Positions 1-6,597 are shown, counted from the first letter of the stretch. The stretch: 12,038 nucleotides of DNA from Desulfobacteraceae bacterium (GCA_003354055.1 PIVQ01000157.1:1-12038); one strand, 5' to 3'. Notes: generated from the sequence alone by a model not told the origin. Numbers and translations are program-made.

Positions 1-409
1 GTTTGTCCTGAAGTTTGCCCTGTTTTTCGATGAGGGCATCCATTTCATCGTCAGACATGGGTTCGGCAAAGGCTTCGGATACTTTGTCATATTCTTTGAT
101 CAGGTCCACGGTTTCCTGAACTCCTTCTTCAACCACCTCTCGTACCGTTTTGTTGGAATCCACCAGAGGTTCCTGTTCCAGATATCCCACGGTCAAGCCT
201 TTGGAGAGGATAGTTTCTCCGGCAAATTCAGTGTCTGTACCTGCCAGGATTTTCAGCAGGGAGGATTTACCCGAGCCGTTCAAGCCAAGGACGCCTATTT
301 TAGCCCCGTAAAAATAAGACAGGGAAATATCCTTGAGCACCTGGCGTTTGCCATGGAACTTGCTCACATTGATCATAGTATAAATTATTTTTTTCGTATC
401 TTCGGTCAT
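1..409 (-). CDS. ettA: EttA-type ABC-F ATPase, N-terminal 136 residues (cut by window edge)
   Basis: ABC-F ATPases of the EttA type bind the ribosomal E site and gate translation according to energy state. The visible part starts at an ATG at 409, preceded by an AAGGAG ribosome binding site (415-420). Residues 11-35 are the usual ABC-F opening. A Walker A motif (GLNGSGKS) lies at residues 42-49, and a Q-loop-like GYLEQEP at 75-81. The stretch after the Q loop (VREVVEEGV, then an acidic helix) follows EttA order rather than that of Uup or YheS. The family is about 555 residues, so roughly three quarters of the protein, including the signature motif, Walker B and the second ABC domain, lies beyond the left edge. 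It is the last visible gene of a minus-strand run with ridA and a helicase, separated from ridA by a palindromic repeat. The EttA subtype assignment is likely but rests on the N-terminus only. Confidence 0.88.
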   Translation of the reverse strand, partial: MTEDTKKIIYTMINVSKFHGKRQVLKDISLSYFYGAKIGVLGLNGSGKSSLLKILAGTDTEFAGETILSKGLTVGYLEQEPLVDSNKTVREVVEEGVQETVDLIKEYDKVSEAFAEPMSDDEMDALIEKQGKLQDK

Positions 410-431
410 GCTAACTCCTTAAATATTAGGC

Positions 432-535
432 CTAAGGATCGGCTCCAAAATTACTTGATCTTTTGTTTTCAAAATACCCTGTTTTTTAAGGGGTTTTGGA
501 AACAATTTAGACCAAGTTATTTTGTAACGATTCCT
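432..535. repeat. 104-bp imperfect palindromic repeat, copy 1
   Basis: This segment matches 8399-8502 in the same orientation at about 97 of 104 positions, aligned by hand without gaps. It is itself an imperfect inverted repeat. The left arm (432-479) reverse-complemented aligns with the right arm (about 487-537) with only a few mismatches and small bulges, so single strands could fold into one long hairpin. Outer ends are CTAAGGATCG and CGATTCCT. In this copy the complementarity weakly continues outward to about 421 and 547. It lies between the ridA stop (553) and the ettA ribosome binding site (415-420), so a ridA-ettA transcript would carry it just upstream of ettA. It carries no ORF of its own and looks like a MITE or REP-type element. 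Confidence 0.85.
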
Positions 536-552
536 GAGCGCTAATTTGTCTT

Positions 553-930
553 TTACTTCAGGGCCGCAATACATTCTATTTCAACCAGGGCATCCTTGGG
601 CAGCCGGCCCACTTCAAAGGCGGACCGGGCAGGCTTGTGACCTTCTAACGCCGCTTCGTACACCCCGTTCATGCCCACAAAATCATCCATTGTGTCCAGA
701 AATATAGTGGCTTTAACAATTCGGTCAAGACCTGAACCGCACTCTTCAAGAACGATTTTCAGGTTGTCCATGACCTGCTGGGTCTGCTCCTGGATGTTGG
801 TTCCCTTAAGTTCCATGGTGGCGGGATCAAGGGGGATCTGGCCTGAGCAATAGACCATGTCGTTGTGAATAACCGCGTGGCAATAGGGACCGATGGCTGC
901 CGGTGCTTTATCTGCAATGATGGGTTTCAT
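553..930 (-). CDS. ridA: RidA (YjgF/YER057c/UK114) enamine/imine deaminase
   Basis: RidA proteins hydrolyse reactive enamine/imine intermediates such as 2-aminoacrylate, formed by PLP-dependent dehydratases, and so protect PLP enzymes. The protein is 125 residues, the normal family size. Visible family signatures are GPYCHAV (residues 14-20), YCSGQIPLDP (27-36), the substrate-carboxylate-binding arginine R102 in PARSAFEVGRLPKDA (100-114) and the closing VEIECIA (116-122). The ATG at 930 has an AAGGA ribosome binding site nine bases upstream. It starts 31 bases after the helicase stop codon, so cotranscription with the helicase is likely. The downstream gap to ettA holds palindromic repeat copy 1. 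The assignment is firm. Physiological substrates here are inferred from the family. Confidence 0.95.
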   Translation of the reverse strand: MKPIIADKAPAAIGPYCHAVIHNDMVYCSGQIPLDPATMELKGTNIQEQTQQVMDNLKIVLEECGSGLDRIVKATIFLDTMDDFVGMNGVYEAALEGHKPARSAFEVGRLPKDALVEIECIAALK

Positions 931-961
931 ATGAATTTTCCTTATTTTTAGTTATATCTTA

Positions 962-3103
962 TTAATTATATTGGGTTACAACCGGCTCCTTCAGAATGAG
1001 GTCAATGGCCTCTCTGGCTGTCTTTGCAATCACCGGGAAGTGCTCATCCAGTTTGGTCATCTGCCGCAGGTTTTCAGCCGTCCTTAAAATCAGCCGGGCA
1101 AAATCCCCTTCAGCATAATCCGATCCGTGCATGAGCTCGTCCCAGGGGGTATCATGGGCCCAGGCATTTAAAAGAATGGCCGGCTGGATATAGAGGTTTG
1201 GCGCTGGAAATCCTTTTTTCAGCATCTTGATGGCAAAGGGTTTCAACCCCATGCGAAGATCAAGAAACGATTCTTTAAGCCGTTTGGGTAGGGCGGTCTT
1301 ATACAGGGGATCGTCCTTGAATTCCTTTTCATTGACAAAGGATCCCATAATCGCGGCTAAAAGTGCCGGATCACGGTCCGGCAGCAGGTTGTGGCGTAAA
1401 CCTTCCGCCACCAGCAACGGCGAGTCAATGCGCAGTTTAGATGCCCAGATCCCATCCTCGGTCAGCGCCGCAGGTTTGGTGTCTTCAGGAGTGACAAAAT
1501 CCTCCTGAACAAGAAAGTTCATGTGGTCAGTGAAATCCAGCCAGAGATGCTCGATATCAAACCCGTATTTTTTCCGGGCTTTTTTCCCACTCTTATGGCC
1601 CGAGGCAATCAGGTAAGAGGCAAAGGATTTTTCCAGCAGGGTCCGGATCTGTTCCGGGGTGTGGGAAAGCAATAGATTGAGTACCATGGAAAAATCTATT
1701 TTAATCTGGGAGTCCACGTTCAGGGGCGGCGCATTAACCAGTTTGGCAACCAGGGAGATGTCCATGAATTTACCCGGCAGCACCATGGCGAAACCGATGT
1801 TGTCCATGCCGCGGCGGCCGGCTCTTCCTGACATCTGCTGGAATTCACTGGGCGTAAGGGAGAGGAAATCCTGGCCGTTAAACCGATCTGAGTTGAGAAT
1901 AACCACGGACCGGGCGGGAAAGTTCACCCCGGCGGCCACGGTGGATGTGGCAAACATGGCATCAAGCAATCCTTCTGCCATCAGGGTTTCCACCACCACC
2001 TTCCAGGCAGGCAGGTGCCCGCTGTGATGCCCTGCGGTTCCTGTCTCTTCCAGGTATTGGCGCTGGGGATGGGTGGCCAGATGGGGATTCTTCCGGGTCA
2101 GCTCATCTAATCGATCCCTAAGGGCCTGTTTCCGGGCCGGATCTTTTTTCAGCAGACTGCCGTTGCATAACCGCACGGCCTGGTCGCATTCCGCCCGGGA
2201 CTTGAGAAAAAAGATGGCCGGCAGCAGATCAAAATGATCCATGACCTTGAGTACATCTGCAAATCTTGGCAGCTTTCCCGGCGGGGCAAGCATGGGCCGC
2301 CGTTTGCTGTTGTTAAAGGCAAATACTTTTTTATGGAGCCTGGGCCTGCCGTGTTCCGTGGGCTCAAGCAGTGGGAAAAGGGTACCGGAAGGGTGAAAAA
2401 ATATCGGATGAAGGGGAACCGGCCGGTTTGTATTTTCCACTATTTTACAGGATTTTCCCCTGATTTCGGTCAGCCATCCCGCAATTTGATCCGGGTTGCC
2501 GATGGTGGCGGAAAGCAGCAGCAGAGGGATACGCACGGGCAGATAGATCATGATTTCTTCCCAGACCACCCCTCTGTCCGCATCTCCCAGATAATGGGCC
2601 TCGTCCAGGATGATGAGATCACAGGCCATGTCTTCACCGGTATACATGGCATCGTAAAGCTGGTTTCTCAGGATCTCCGTTGTGCCGATGATGATGTCGG
2701 CATCTGCATTTTCCTTAATATCTCCGGTAAGAATGCCCACCTTTTCCTTGCCGAATATTTTCGAAAACCCGGCATGGATGGAGTTGGTCAAAGCTTTAAG
2801 CGGTGTGGCATACCAGGTTTTTCCACCATTCTCCATAATGGCTCTTGCGGATTCCTCTGCAATCCAGGTCTTACCTGCACCTGTGGGTGCGGTAACCAGG
2901 CAGTCCGATGTTTTAATGGCCTCAAGGGCCTCAAGTTGAAAGGGGTCAGGTATAAATGGTTTTTTTTCCGGTACACCGATTTGACTGAAGGTTTTTTTAA
3001 GGCCTTTATCCACACCCGGTGTCATGTCTGGGCGTTTTTCTGATCGGCGGGCGTTAGTGTCTTTGGAGTTCCTTCGTCCGGAGCCGTAATATCGTTTTTT
3101 CAT
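962..3103 (-). CDS. Ski2-like superfamily 2 DEAD/DEAH-box helicase
   Basis: A 713-residue SF2 helicase, probably acting on RNA. Motif I (Walker A) is TAPTGAGKT at residues 71-79, motif II DEAH at 167-170, and motif III SAT at 198-200. HHSGHLP is at 359-365, motif V is FATSTVAAGVNFPA at 384-397, and motif VI is QMSGRAGRRG at 423-432. The form of motifs V and VI and the HHSG element place it in the Ski2/Mtr4/Hel308-like branch rather than the RecQ or classic DEAD-box branches. About 270 residues follow the core and could be a winged-helix and helical-bundle region. The first 40 residues are very basic (KKRYYGSGRR), suggesting a nucleic-acid-binding tail. The ATG at 3103 has no convincing Shine-Dalgarno. 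A TATACT box on the minus strand (3109-3114) lies so close that a near-leaderless transcript is possible. It heads a run with ridA and ettA. The exact substrate is unknown. Confidence 0.9.
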   Translation of the reverse strand: MKKRYYGSGRRNSKDTNARRSEKRPDMTPGVDKGLKKTFSQIGVPEKKPFIPDPFQLEALEAIKTSDCLVTAPTGAGKTWIAEESARAIMENGGKTWYATPLKALTNSIHAGFSKIFGKEKVGILTGDIKENADADIIIGTTEILRNQLYDAMYTGEDMACDLIILDEAHYLGDADRGVVWEEIMIYLPVRIPLLLLSATIGNPDQIAGWLTEIRGKSCKIVENTNRPVPLHPIFFHPSGTLFPLLEPTEHGRPRLHKKVFAFNNSKRRPMLAPPGKLPRFADVLKVMDHFDLLPAIFFLKSRAECDQAVRLCNGSLLKKDPARKQALRDRLDELTRKNPHLATHPQRQYLEETGTAGHHSGHLPAWKVVVETLMAEGLLDAMFATSTVAAGVNFPARSVVILNSDRFNGQDFLSLTPSEFQQMSGRAGRRGMDNIGFAMVLPGKFMDISLVAKLVNAPPLNVDSQIKIDFSMVLNLLLSHTPEQIRTLLEKSFASYLIASGHKSGKKARKKYGFDIEHLWLDFTDHMNFLVQEDFVTPEDTKPAALTEDGIWASKLRIDSPLLVAEGLRHNLLPDRDPALLAAIMGSFVNEKEFKDDPLYKTALPKRLKESFLDLRMGLKPFAIKMLKKGFPAPNLYIQPAILLNAWAHDTPWDELMHGSDYAEGDFARLILRTAENLRQMTKLDEHFPVIAKTAREAIDLILKEPVVTQYN

Positions 3104-3421
3104 GGACCAGTATAAACCATAAATTCAGTGAATAAGCAATAAAGTTCAGGATCATCCCGCCGGAATCAACCACTGGTGACTTGCAGCTTAATGGCCCCCT
3201 CTCCATGTGATGGGTGGGGTTTAAAACGTATTGAATGAGTGCCAGGGGGCAATATTGGAAAGGGGAAAAAATTGTTGTCCTTTGGACTGAAAGAGACTAA
3301 TAGACAGGGGATGCTGAATTCTTAGGGCACCTGCAGCAACGGCAGATGCCGGCTTTTTATGGGATATAATGATTAGATCTGTGGGAATCTTTGATGTCAT
3401 TGTTCTGAAACAGGAGGGTAT
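3104..3421. other. Divergent intergenic region between the helicase and the lipoprotein gene
   Basis: No ORF with a credible start is seen on either strand of these 318 bases. It contains a 7-bp inverted repeat (GCCCCCT at 3194-3200, AGGGGGC at 3244-3250). A short GC hairpin CGGCAGATGCCG followed by GCTTTTT sits near 3340-3358 and could be a weak plus-strand terminator. A perfect TATAAT box (3365-3370) lies about 50 bases before the lipoprotein start, but no good -35 box is found 16-18 bases upstream, so its promoter activity is uncertain. Confidence 0.5.
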
Positions 3422-4054
3422 ATGATGTGTTTAAATAAAAAATGGCTGTTGGGTGTTCTGGTTTTGGGCAGTTTTTTGGTGATGATTGGGTGTGCCTCAA
3501 CCCAGCTGGTAGAATCCTGGCAGGAACCTGTCTTTGAAGGCAAACCCCTGGGAAAAATTCTGGTTCTCGGGGTCTTTGACGAGGACAAATACCGCCATCT
3601 GTATGAGGATGGTGTTGTAACTGCCATTGAGAACAGAGGGGGGGCAGCCATTTCTGGACACACCCTCATGCCCGATGTAGGGGATTATGATGAAAAAGAA
3701 GAAATCATGGCTGCCGTGGCCAAAGCCAATGCCGATGCCGTGATGATCGCCACTCTGGTGGGGTTTGAACAAAAGGAAAATTATCGGGCGCCCCAGGTCG
3801 CCTATGTGCCTAGCATGGGCTTGGGCCGTGGGGTGTATGACTATTATGCCGTTTCCTACGACAGAGTTTATGACCATGGGCATACAGTTGTTGAAACGAC
3901 TGTCAAACTCGAGATCACCGTGTTTTCTGCTAAAACCAAGAAGATGGTCTGGGCCGGGGCCACCAAGAGTGTGAATCCGAAATCCGGTGGAAAATTAGTG
4001 AATGAGGTGTCCGGACTCATTGTGGATGATATGAAAAAGGCGGGTTTTCTTTAA
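3422..4054 (+). CDS. Outer-membrane-type lipoprotein, DUF4136/TolB-like fold suspected
   Basis: A 210-residue secreted lipoprotein of unknown function. A basic N-terminus (NKKW) is followed by a hydrophobic stretch (residues 9-22) and a lipobox ending MIGC, so signal peptidase II would cleave before C24 and leave CASTQLVESW as the mature start. The residue after Cys is Ala, not Asp, so outer-membrane sorting is expected. The body alternates strands and helices: a KILVLGVF strand near residue 45, an ANADAVMIATLVGF segment near 105, and a late TTVKLEITVFSAKTKKMVWAGA strand pair. This layout is typical of small DUF4136-like or TolB-N-like lipoproteins. A strong GGAGG (3413-3417) precedes tandem ATG codons at 3422 and 3425, and either could be used. 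It stands alone on the plus strand, convergent with the NUDIX gene. No specific function can be assigned. Confidence 0.85.
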   Translation: MMCLNKKWLLGVLVLGSFLVMIGCASTQLVESWQEPVFEGKPLGKILVLGVFDEDKYRHLYEDGVVTAIENRGGAAISGHTLMPDVGDYDEKEEIMAAVAKANADAVMIATLVGFEQKENYRAPQVAYVPSMGLGRGVYDYYAVSYDRVYDHGHTVVETTVKLEITVFSAKTKKMVWAGATKSVNPKSGGKLVNEVSGLIVDDMKKAGFL

Positions 4055-4094
4055 CCTTAAAATTCTCACACACAAAATTAAAAGGTTATGAGCA

Positions 4095-4121
4095 ATGAAA
4101 AAATGTCTGCTTACTCTTTAG
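4095..4121 (+). pseudogene. Possible remnant of a secreted-protein start (8 codons then stop)
   Basis: An ATG followed by AAA AAA TGT CTG CTT ACT CTT then TAG reads MKKCLLTL, a typical signal-peptide opening. If the stop is read through, LVLGLQ continues the hydrophobic run. It lies 40 bases after the lipoprotein stop and runs into the 3' end of the convergent NUDIX gene. It may be the stump of a second exported protein, but it is short enough to be chance. Confidence 0.2.
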
Positions 4122-4133
4122 TTGGTGTTGGGA

Positions 4134-4703
4134 TTACAGCGGATGGTTTTCTTTCAGGTATTGGACCACCTGCCGGGCTGAGTCCATTCCGAATTGTGAT
4201 GGGTCAAGTTCGGGAATGGGAATAAAATAAAAATTGGTCACATCATCCCTTGCCTCAATGGTGTCAAATCCGTCCACCCGGCAGATAAAAGCCATATCGG
4301 TGATCGGGTAGGTGACGGATTTATAAGGGTATAAATTGGGAAAGGAACAGAGATAAGAAAGGTCGGTGACATTCAGATTCAACTCTTCTTTTATCTCCCT
4401 TTTCAGGCTCTCTTCAATGCCTTCGCCCGGTTCTGCAAAGCCGCCTGGAAGATCAAGGCTGCCCCTGGCAGGATCATATCTGCGCCGGGTGACCAGTAAT
4501 CTGTTTTTGTCATCTATTATCAAAGCCATGGCTGCGGCTGCACAATTTAGAAATAAGAGAAAGCCGCAGTCCGTGCAGCGAAAGGATTTAATACTGTCTT
4601 CAGTCAGGCCGGATCGTCCGCAGGCAGGGCAGTAGGTTAACCGGTTGCGATTGGGGTTGGTCTGAAAATCAGGGTTCTGGGTCAAATGGTTTCGGTGGTT
4701 CAC
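4134..4703 (-). CDS. NUDIX hydrolase with N-terminal zinc ribbon
   Basis: NUDIX enzymes hydrolyse nucleoside diphosphates linked to another moiety, using Mg2+. Zinc-ribbon forms often resemble NADH pyrophosphatase (NudC) or ADP-ribose pyrophosphatases. Here CPAC (residues 25-28) and CTDC (43-46) make a four-cysteine zinc ribbon. The Nudix box is G88-x5-E94-x7-R102-E103-I-K-E106-E107-L-N109-L, so all catalytic acids are present, but the usual glycine near the end is asparagine. At 189 residues it is shorter than E. coli NudC and lacks an obvious SQPWPFPxS motif, so the substrate is open. The start is a GTG at 4703 with an upstream AAGGA. An internal ATG start would remove the zinc ribbon. It begins 11 bases after the Mth938-family gene stops, so the two are probably cotranscribed. 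Confidence 0.9.
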   Translation of the reverse strand: MNHRNHLTQNPDFQTNPNRNRLTYCPACGRSGLTEDSIKSFRCTDCGFLLFLNCAAAAMALIIDDKNRLLVTRRRYDPARGSLDLPGGFAEPGEGIEESLKREIKEELNLNVTDLSYLCSFPNLYPYKSVTYPITDMAFICRVDGFDTIEARDDVTNFYFIPIPELDPSQFGMDSARQVVQYLKENHPL

Positions 4704-4714
4704 AATGTTTTTCC

Positions 4715-5065
4715 TTAACAGGTCAGGTGGAAACAGGCACTGATACGCAGGGAGGAGGCATCCTGGATCATTTTATTGTAAAGAGTTACAGCCTCTGGGG
4801 TGGCCATGGCACGGATCTCTATGCCCAGGGAGTCGAGTTCTGTCTCAAGGCCCGGTGCCAGCGTCATTCTTCCGTAGGCACCAGTTCCGGTAATTATCAG
4901 ATTCGGTTTTTCATCCACAAGGCTTTTCAGGTCCGCCATCTCCAGCAGATGGCCTGTTCGCCTGTACCAGTTGTCCCGGATCCGGCCGTCCGGAAAAATA
5001 ATAAGATCCGAGGAAAAAGACCGGGATCCGATGGTCATTTTGCCAAAGGCATATGATGTGATCAT
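4715..5065 (-). CDS. Mth938-domain (DUF498/NDUFAF3-like) protein
   Basis: A 116-residue protein of the Mth938-like family, whose human relatives are NDUFAF3 and AAMDC. The biochemical role of the bacterial members is not settled. Family features seen are an opening ITSYAFGKMTIGS, then DLIIFPDGRIRDNWYRRTGH (about 20-39), the central strand and turn NLIITGTGAYGRM (54-66), and a late EIRAMATPEAVTLYNKM segment. This matches the family's compact fold in order and length. The ATG at 5065 was chosen because AAGGAGAA lies directly upstream (about 5071-5078). An ATG at 5107 would extend the protein into the palindromic repeat and has no family support. The NUDIX gene follows after 11 bases. The 128-bp palindrome begins five bases upstream of the ribosome binding site. 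Confidence 0.88.
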   Translation of the reverse strand: MITSYAFGKMTIGSRSFSSDLIIFPDGRIRDNWYRRTGHLLEMADLKSLVDEKPNLIITGTGAYGRMTLAPGLETELDSLGIEIRAMATPEAVTLYNKMIQDASSLRISACFHLTC

Positions 5066-5082
5066 CCGGATTCTCCTTGATT

Positions 5083-5210
5083 TGTGCTTGAACGAAAACT
5101 CACCCATCTGCCGCGTTGCTGCAAAAGCATGAAATTCTCATGTACTACAGTACACTCCGGTTTCATACTTTCTTGCGCCTTGCATATGGGCAAGTTTTCA
5201 TCCAAGCACA
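5083..5210. repeat. 128-bp imperfect palindrome (hairpin element)
   Basis: The ends TGTGCTTG (5083-5090) and CAAGCACA (5203-5210) are exact reverse complements. Moving inward, GAAAACT pairs with AGTTTTC, CCCAT with ATGGG, and CATGAAA with TTTCATAC-like sequence, with mismatches and small bulges. The centre is TGTACTACAGTACA (5141-5154), itself an inverted repeat about the midpoint. Sequence and arm structure differ from the 104-bp repeat family. It sits directly upstream of the ribosome binding site of the Mth938-family gene, so it would be in that gene's leader or promoter. No ORF of note lies inside. A single copy is present in this window. I suspect a dispersed element, but that needs a genome search. 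Confidence 0.75.
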
Positions 5211-5576
5211 GGGGGACTGTCTGCCACGATTTGTTAACATAAAAATGTTAAGGAGTTTATCCATGTTTAATTATTTACCCTATCTCAGGGGGAGGGGTCA
5301 ACGCTCCGTTGATTCAATCGATATTAATCTCTGACTTTAACCGCATTTTTTTTGTCTGTATCCGCACTGGTTAATTATATCAATGTTGCGTAATCTTAAG
5401 GCCATATCAACGGTTATAGCAAATAACAAAAATATGTTCCGCTATGACCAGGAGTGCAGCACAATAAAAAAGCGATTCAAGGCTGTACCGGTAGCGTTAT
5501 TTGCTGGTTCAACCCGTGGTGTTGGAGAATCTTGAATCGGAATATAATTTTGAGAATCGCTATATCAGGAGAAAAT
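5211..5576. other. Poorly coding gap before the MBL gene, with two marginal small ORFs
   Basis: This gap of 366 bases has no recognisable full gene. It contains AACAT-AAAA-ATGTT, a small inverted repeat near 5236-5249. It also holds a 23-codon ORF with a good Shine-Dalgarno (5263-5334), a 33-codon ORF with a glycine-rich segment (5434-5535), and a 9-bp inverted repeat CGATTCAAG (5473-5481) / CTTGAATCG (5531-5539) with a 49-base loop. The repeat could fold in the leader of the MBL gene. The base composition is AT-rich, and the stretch may be debris of lost genes. Confidence 0.45.
5263..5334 (+). CDS. Marginal 23-residue ORF with strong ribosome binding site
   Basis: An ATG at 5263 follows AAGGAG with seven bases between, which is near ideal. 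It encodes 23 residues (begins MFNYLPYLRGRG, ends DSIDINL). There is no signal peptide, membrane segment or metal motif, and I recognise no family. It could be a true small protein, a leader peptide or the stump of a lost gene. The ribosome binding site is the only positive evidence. Confidence 0.25.
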   Translation: MFNYLPYLRGRGQRSVDSIDINL

Positions 5577-6371
5577 ATGATCATCCATCATTTGAGAAAT
5601 GCCACCTTTGTAATTGAATCCGGGGAAAATTGTATTCTGGTTGACCCTATGCTTGGCCCTAAAGGGGCATTACCCCCCTTTGCAAGGTTCAAGCATAAGG
5701 CACGGCGAAATCCGACTGTGGAACTGCCGGATAATGCGGATACTATTCTGGACCGGGTGACTCTTAGCCTTTTGACCCACTCCCAGAAATGGGGGATTGA
5801 AGCCCTGACCCATTCGGATCACCTGGATGCTAAAGGGAAGGCCTTTTTAAAAGAAAAGCAAATACCTGTGGCCTGCCCGGCCGGGGATGCTGCATATATG
5901 GAAAAGAACGGAATTCAGGTAGCTGCTGCCCCGGCCCATTGGCAATCCCTTTCCCTGGCCGGCGGGAAAATCACGGCTGTACCGGCCCGCCATGGTCATG
6001 GATGGATTCATCGTCTTATGTCAAACGGGGCTGGTTTTTTTCTGGAATTACCCGGGGAACCGAGCATCTATATCAGCGGAGATACTGTATACACTGAAGA
6101 TGTGAATCGTGCTTTGACTGAACTAAAGCCAGATGTGGCTGTGGTGGCTGCGGGAAGTGCCAGCCTGGATGTGGGCGGCCCCATCCTCATGCCCATGGAA
6201 GAGATACTTACCTTTGTGAGAACTGCTCCCGGCAGGGTTATTGCCAATCACCTTGAGGCACTGAACCATTGTCCCACAACCAGGACCGGATTGATATCCG
6301 AACTGGAAAAACAGGGTTTGGTGTCCAAGGTGCTTATCCCCTCAGACGGTGAAACCCTTGAGTTGAGTTGA
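5577..6371 (+). CDS. MBL-fold metal-dependent hydrolase (UlaG-like)
   Basis: A 264-residue metallo-beta-lactamase-fold hydrolase of the UlaG-like branch. It opens as the family does, with IIHHLRNATFVIESGENCILVDPML (1-26) forming the first beta hairpin and the VDP strand end. Metal ligands are likely H68 (LLTHS), then H79, D81 and H82 (THSDHLD), D169 (ISGDT, 167-170) and H225 (ANHLEALNHC). H139 in PARHGHG is also conserved in type. The classical HxHxDH motif is spread here to H-x10-H-x-D-H by extra residues. The ATG at 5577 was chosen because CAGGAG lies just upstream and the MBL fold begins at once. An in-frame upstream extension to 5454 has no family support. The substrate is unknown. It stands alone on the plus strand. 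Confidence 0.88.
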   Translation: MIIHHLRNATFVIESGENCILVDPMLGPKGALPPFARFKHKARRNPTVELPDNADTILDRVTLSLLTHSQKWGIEALTHSDHLDAKGKAFLKEKQIPVACPAGDAAYMEKNGIQVAAAPAHWQSLSLAGGKITAVPARHGHGWIHRLMSNGAGFFLELPGEPSIYISGDTVYTEDVNRALTELKPDVAVVAAGSASLDVGGPILMPMEEILTFVRTAPGRVIANHLEALNHCPTTRTGLISELEKQGLVSKVLIPSDGETLELS

Positions 6372-6453
6372 TTAAACAGTGCTGCAGGTTGGAGGCTTGG
6401 ATAAAAAATCCGTTAACGGGTCAGCCGAAAGATCCGACTTAAAGTTTGATTGG

Positions 6454-6597
6454 TCATATGTCATTGGAAAATTCCTCCAGACTATCGAGCCAGATATTTC
6501 TGAGCTGGAGCCATAGTACACCGATACTGAAAATCCCTAATATGAAAAGGATGTTCAATCCATGTAAGACGATCAATGTGTTTAATGTCGTTCCCAT
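6454..6597 (-). CDS. Small single-pass membrane protein, 47 residues
   Basis: A short but well-formed gene on the minus strand. The ATG at 6597 is preceded by GGAGG (6604-6608) at a normal distance, and the frame closes with TGA at 6454. The product begins MGTTLNTLIVLHGLN. It is strongly hydrophobic from about residue 5 to 31 (ILFILGIFSIGVLWLQL), which would make one transmembrane helix, and ends in an acidic tail (LDSLEEFSNDI). The codons show no internal stop or irregularity. A fair minus-strand promoter lies upstream (TATAAT at 6672-6667, CAGACA at 6695-6690, 17-base spacer). I do not recognise a family. Small proteins of this form often attach to larger membrane complexes or stress systems, but that is only a guess. 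It diverges from the zinc-ribbon gene. Confidence 0.6.
   Translation of the reverse strand: MGTTLNTLIVLHGLNILFILGIFSIGVLWLQLRNIWLDSLEEFSNDI

Noticed and set aside
353..544. A 63-codon plus-strand frame through the ettA start and repeat copy 1
   Set aside because: It crosses a real gene start and a palindromic repeat, and has no Shine-Dalgarno or recognisable protein pattern.
2234..3043. A 269-codon open frame on the plus strand opposite the helicase
   Set aside because: It is fully antisense to a gene with all SF2 helicase motifs, has no ribosome binding site of note and shows no family pattern. It is a shadow frame.
4053..4087. AACCTT / AAGGTT inverted repeat after the lipoprotein stop
   Set aside because: Six AT-rich pairs with a long loop and no T-run do not make a credible terminator.
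5506..5515. GGTTCAACCC resembling a tRNA T-arm
   Set aside because: The flanking bases do not form the five-base-pair T stem, and no acceptor, D or anticodon arms can be drawn around it.
5454..5576. In-frame N-terminal extension of the MBL protein
   Set aside because: It lacks a ribosome binding site, is rich in Trp and Cys without family similarity, and the MBL fold starts exactly at the ATG with a good Shine-Dalgarno at 5577.
6403..6419. CCGTTAACGG next to a run of six A, possible minus-strand terminator after the 47-residue gene
   Set aside because: The palindrome can only form a 3-bp stem with a 4-base loop, too weak to call.
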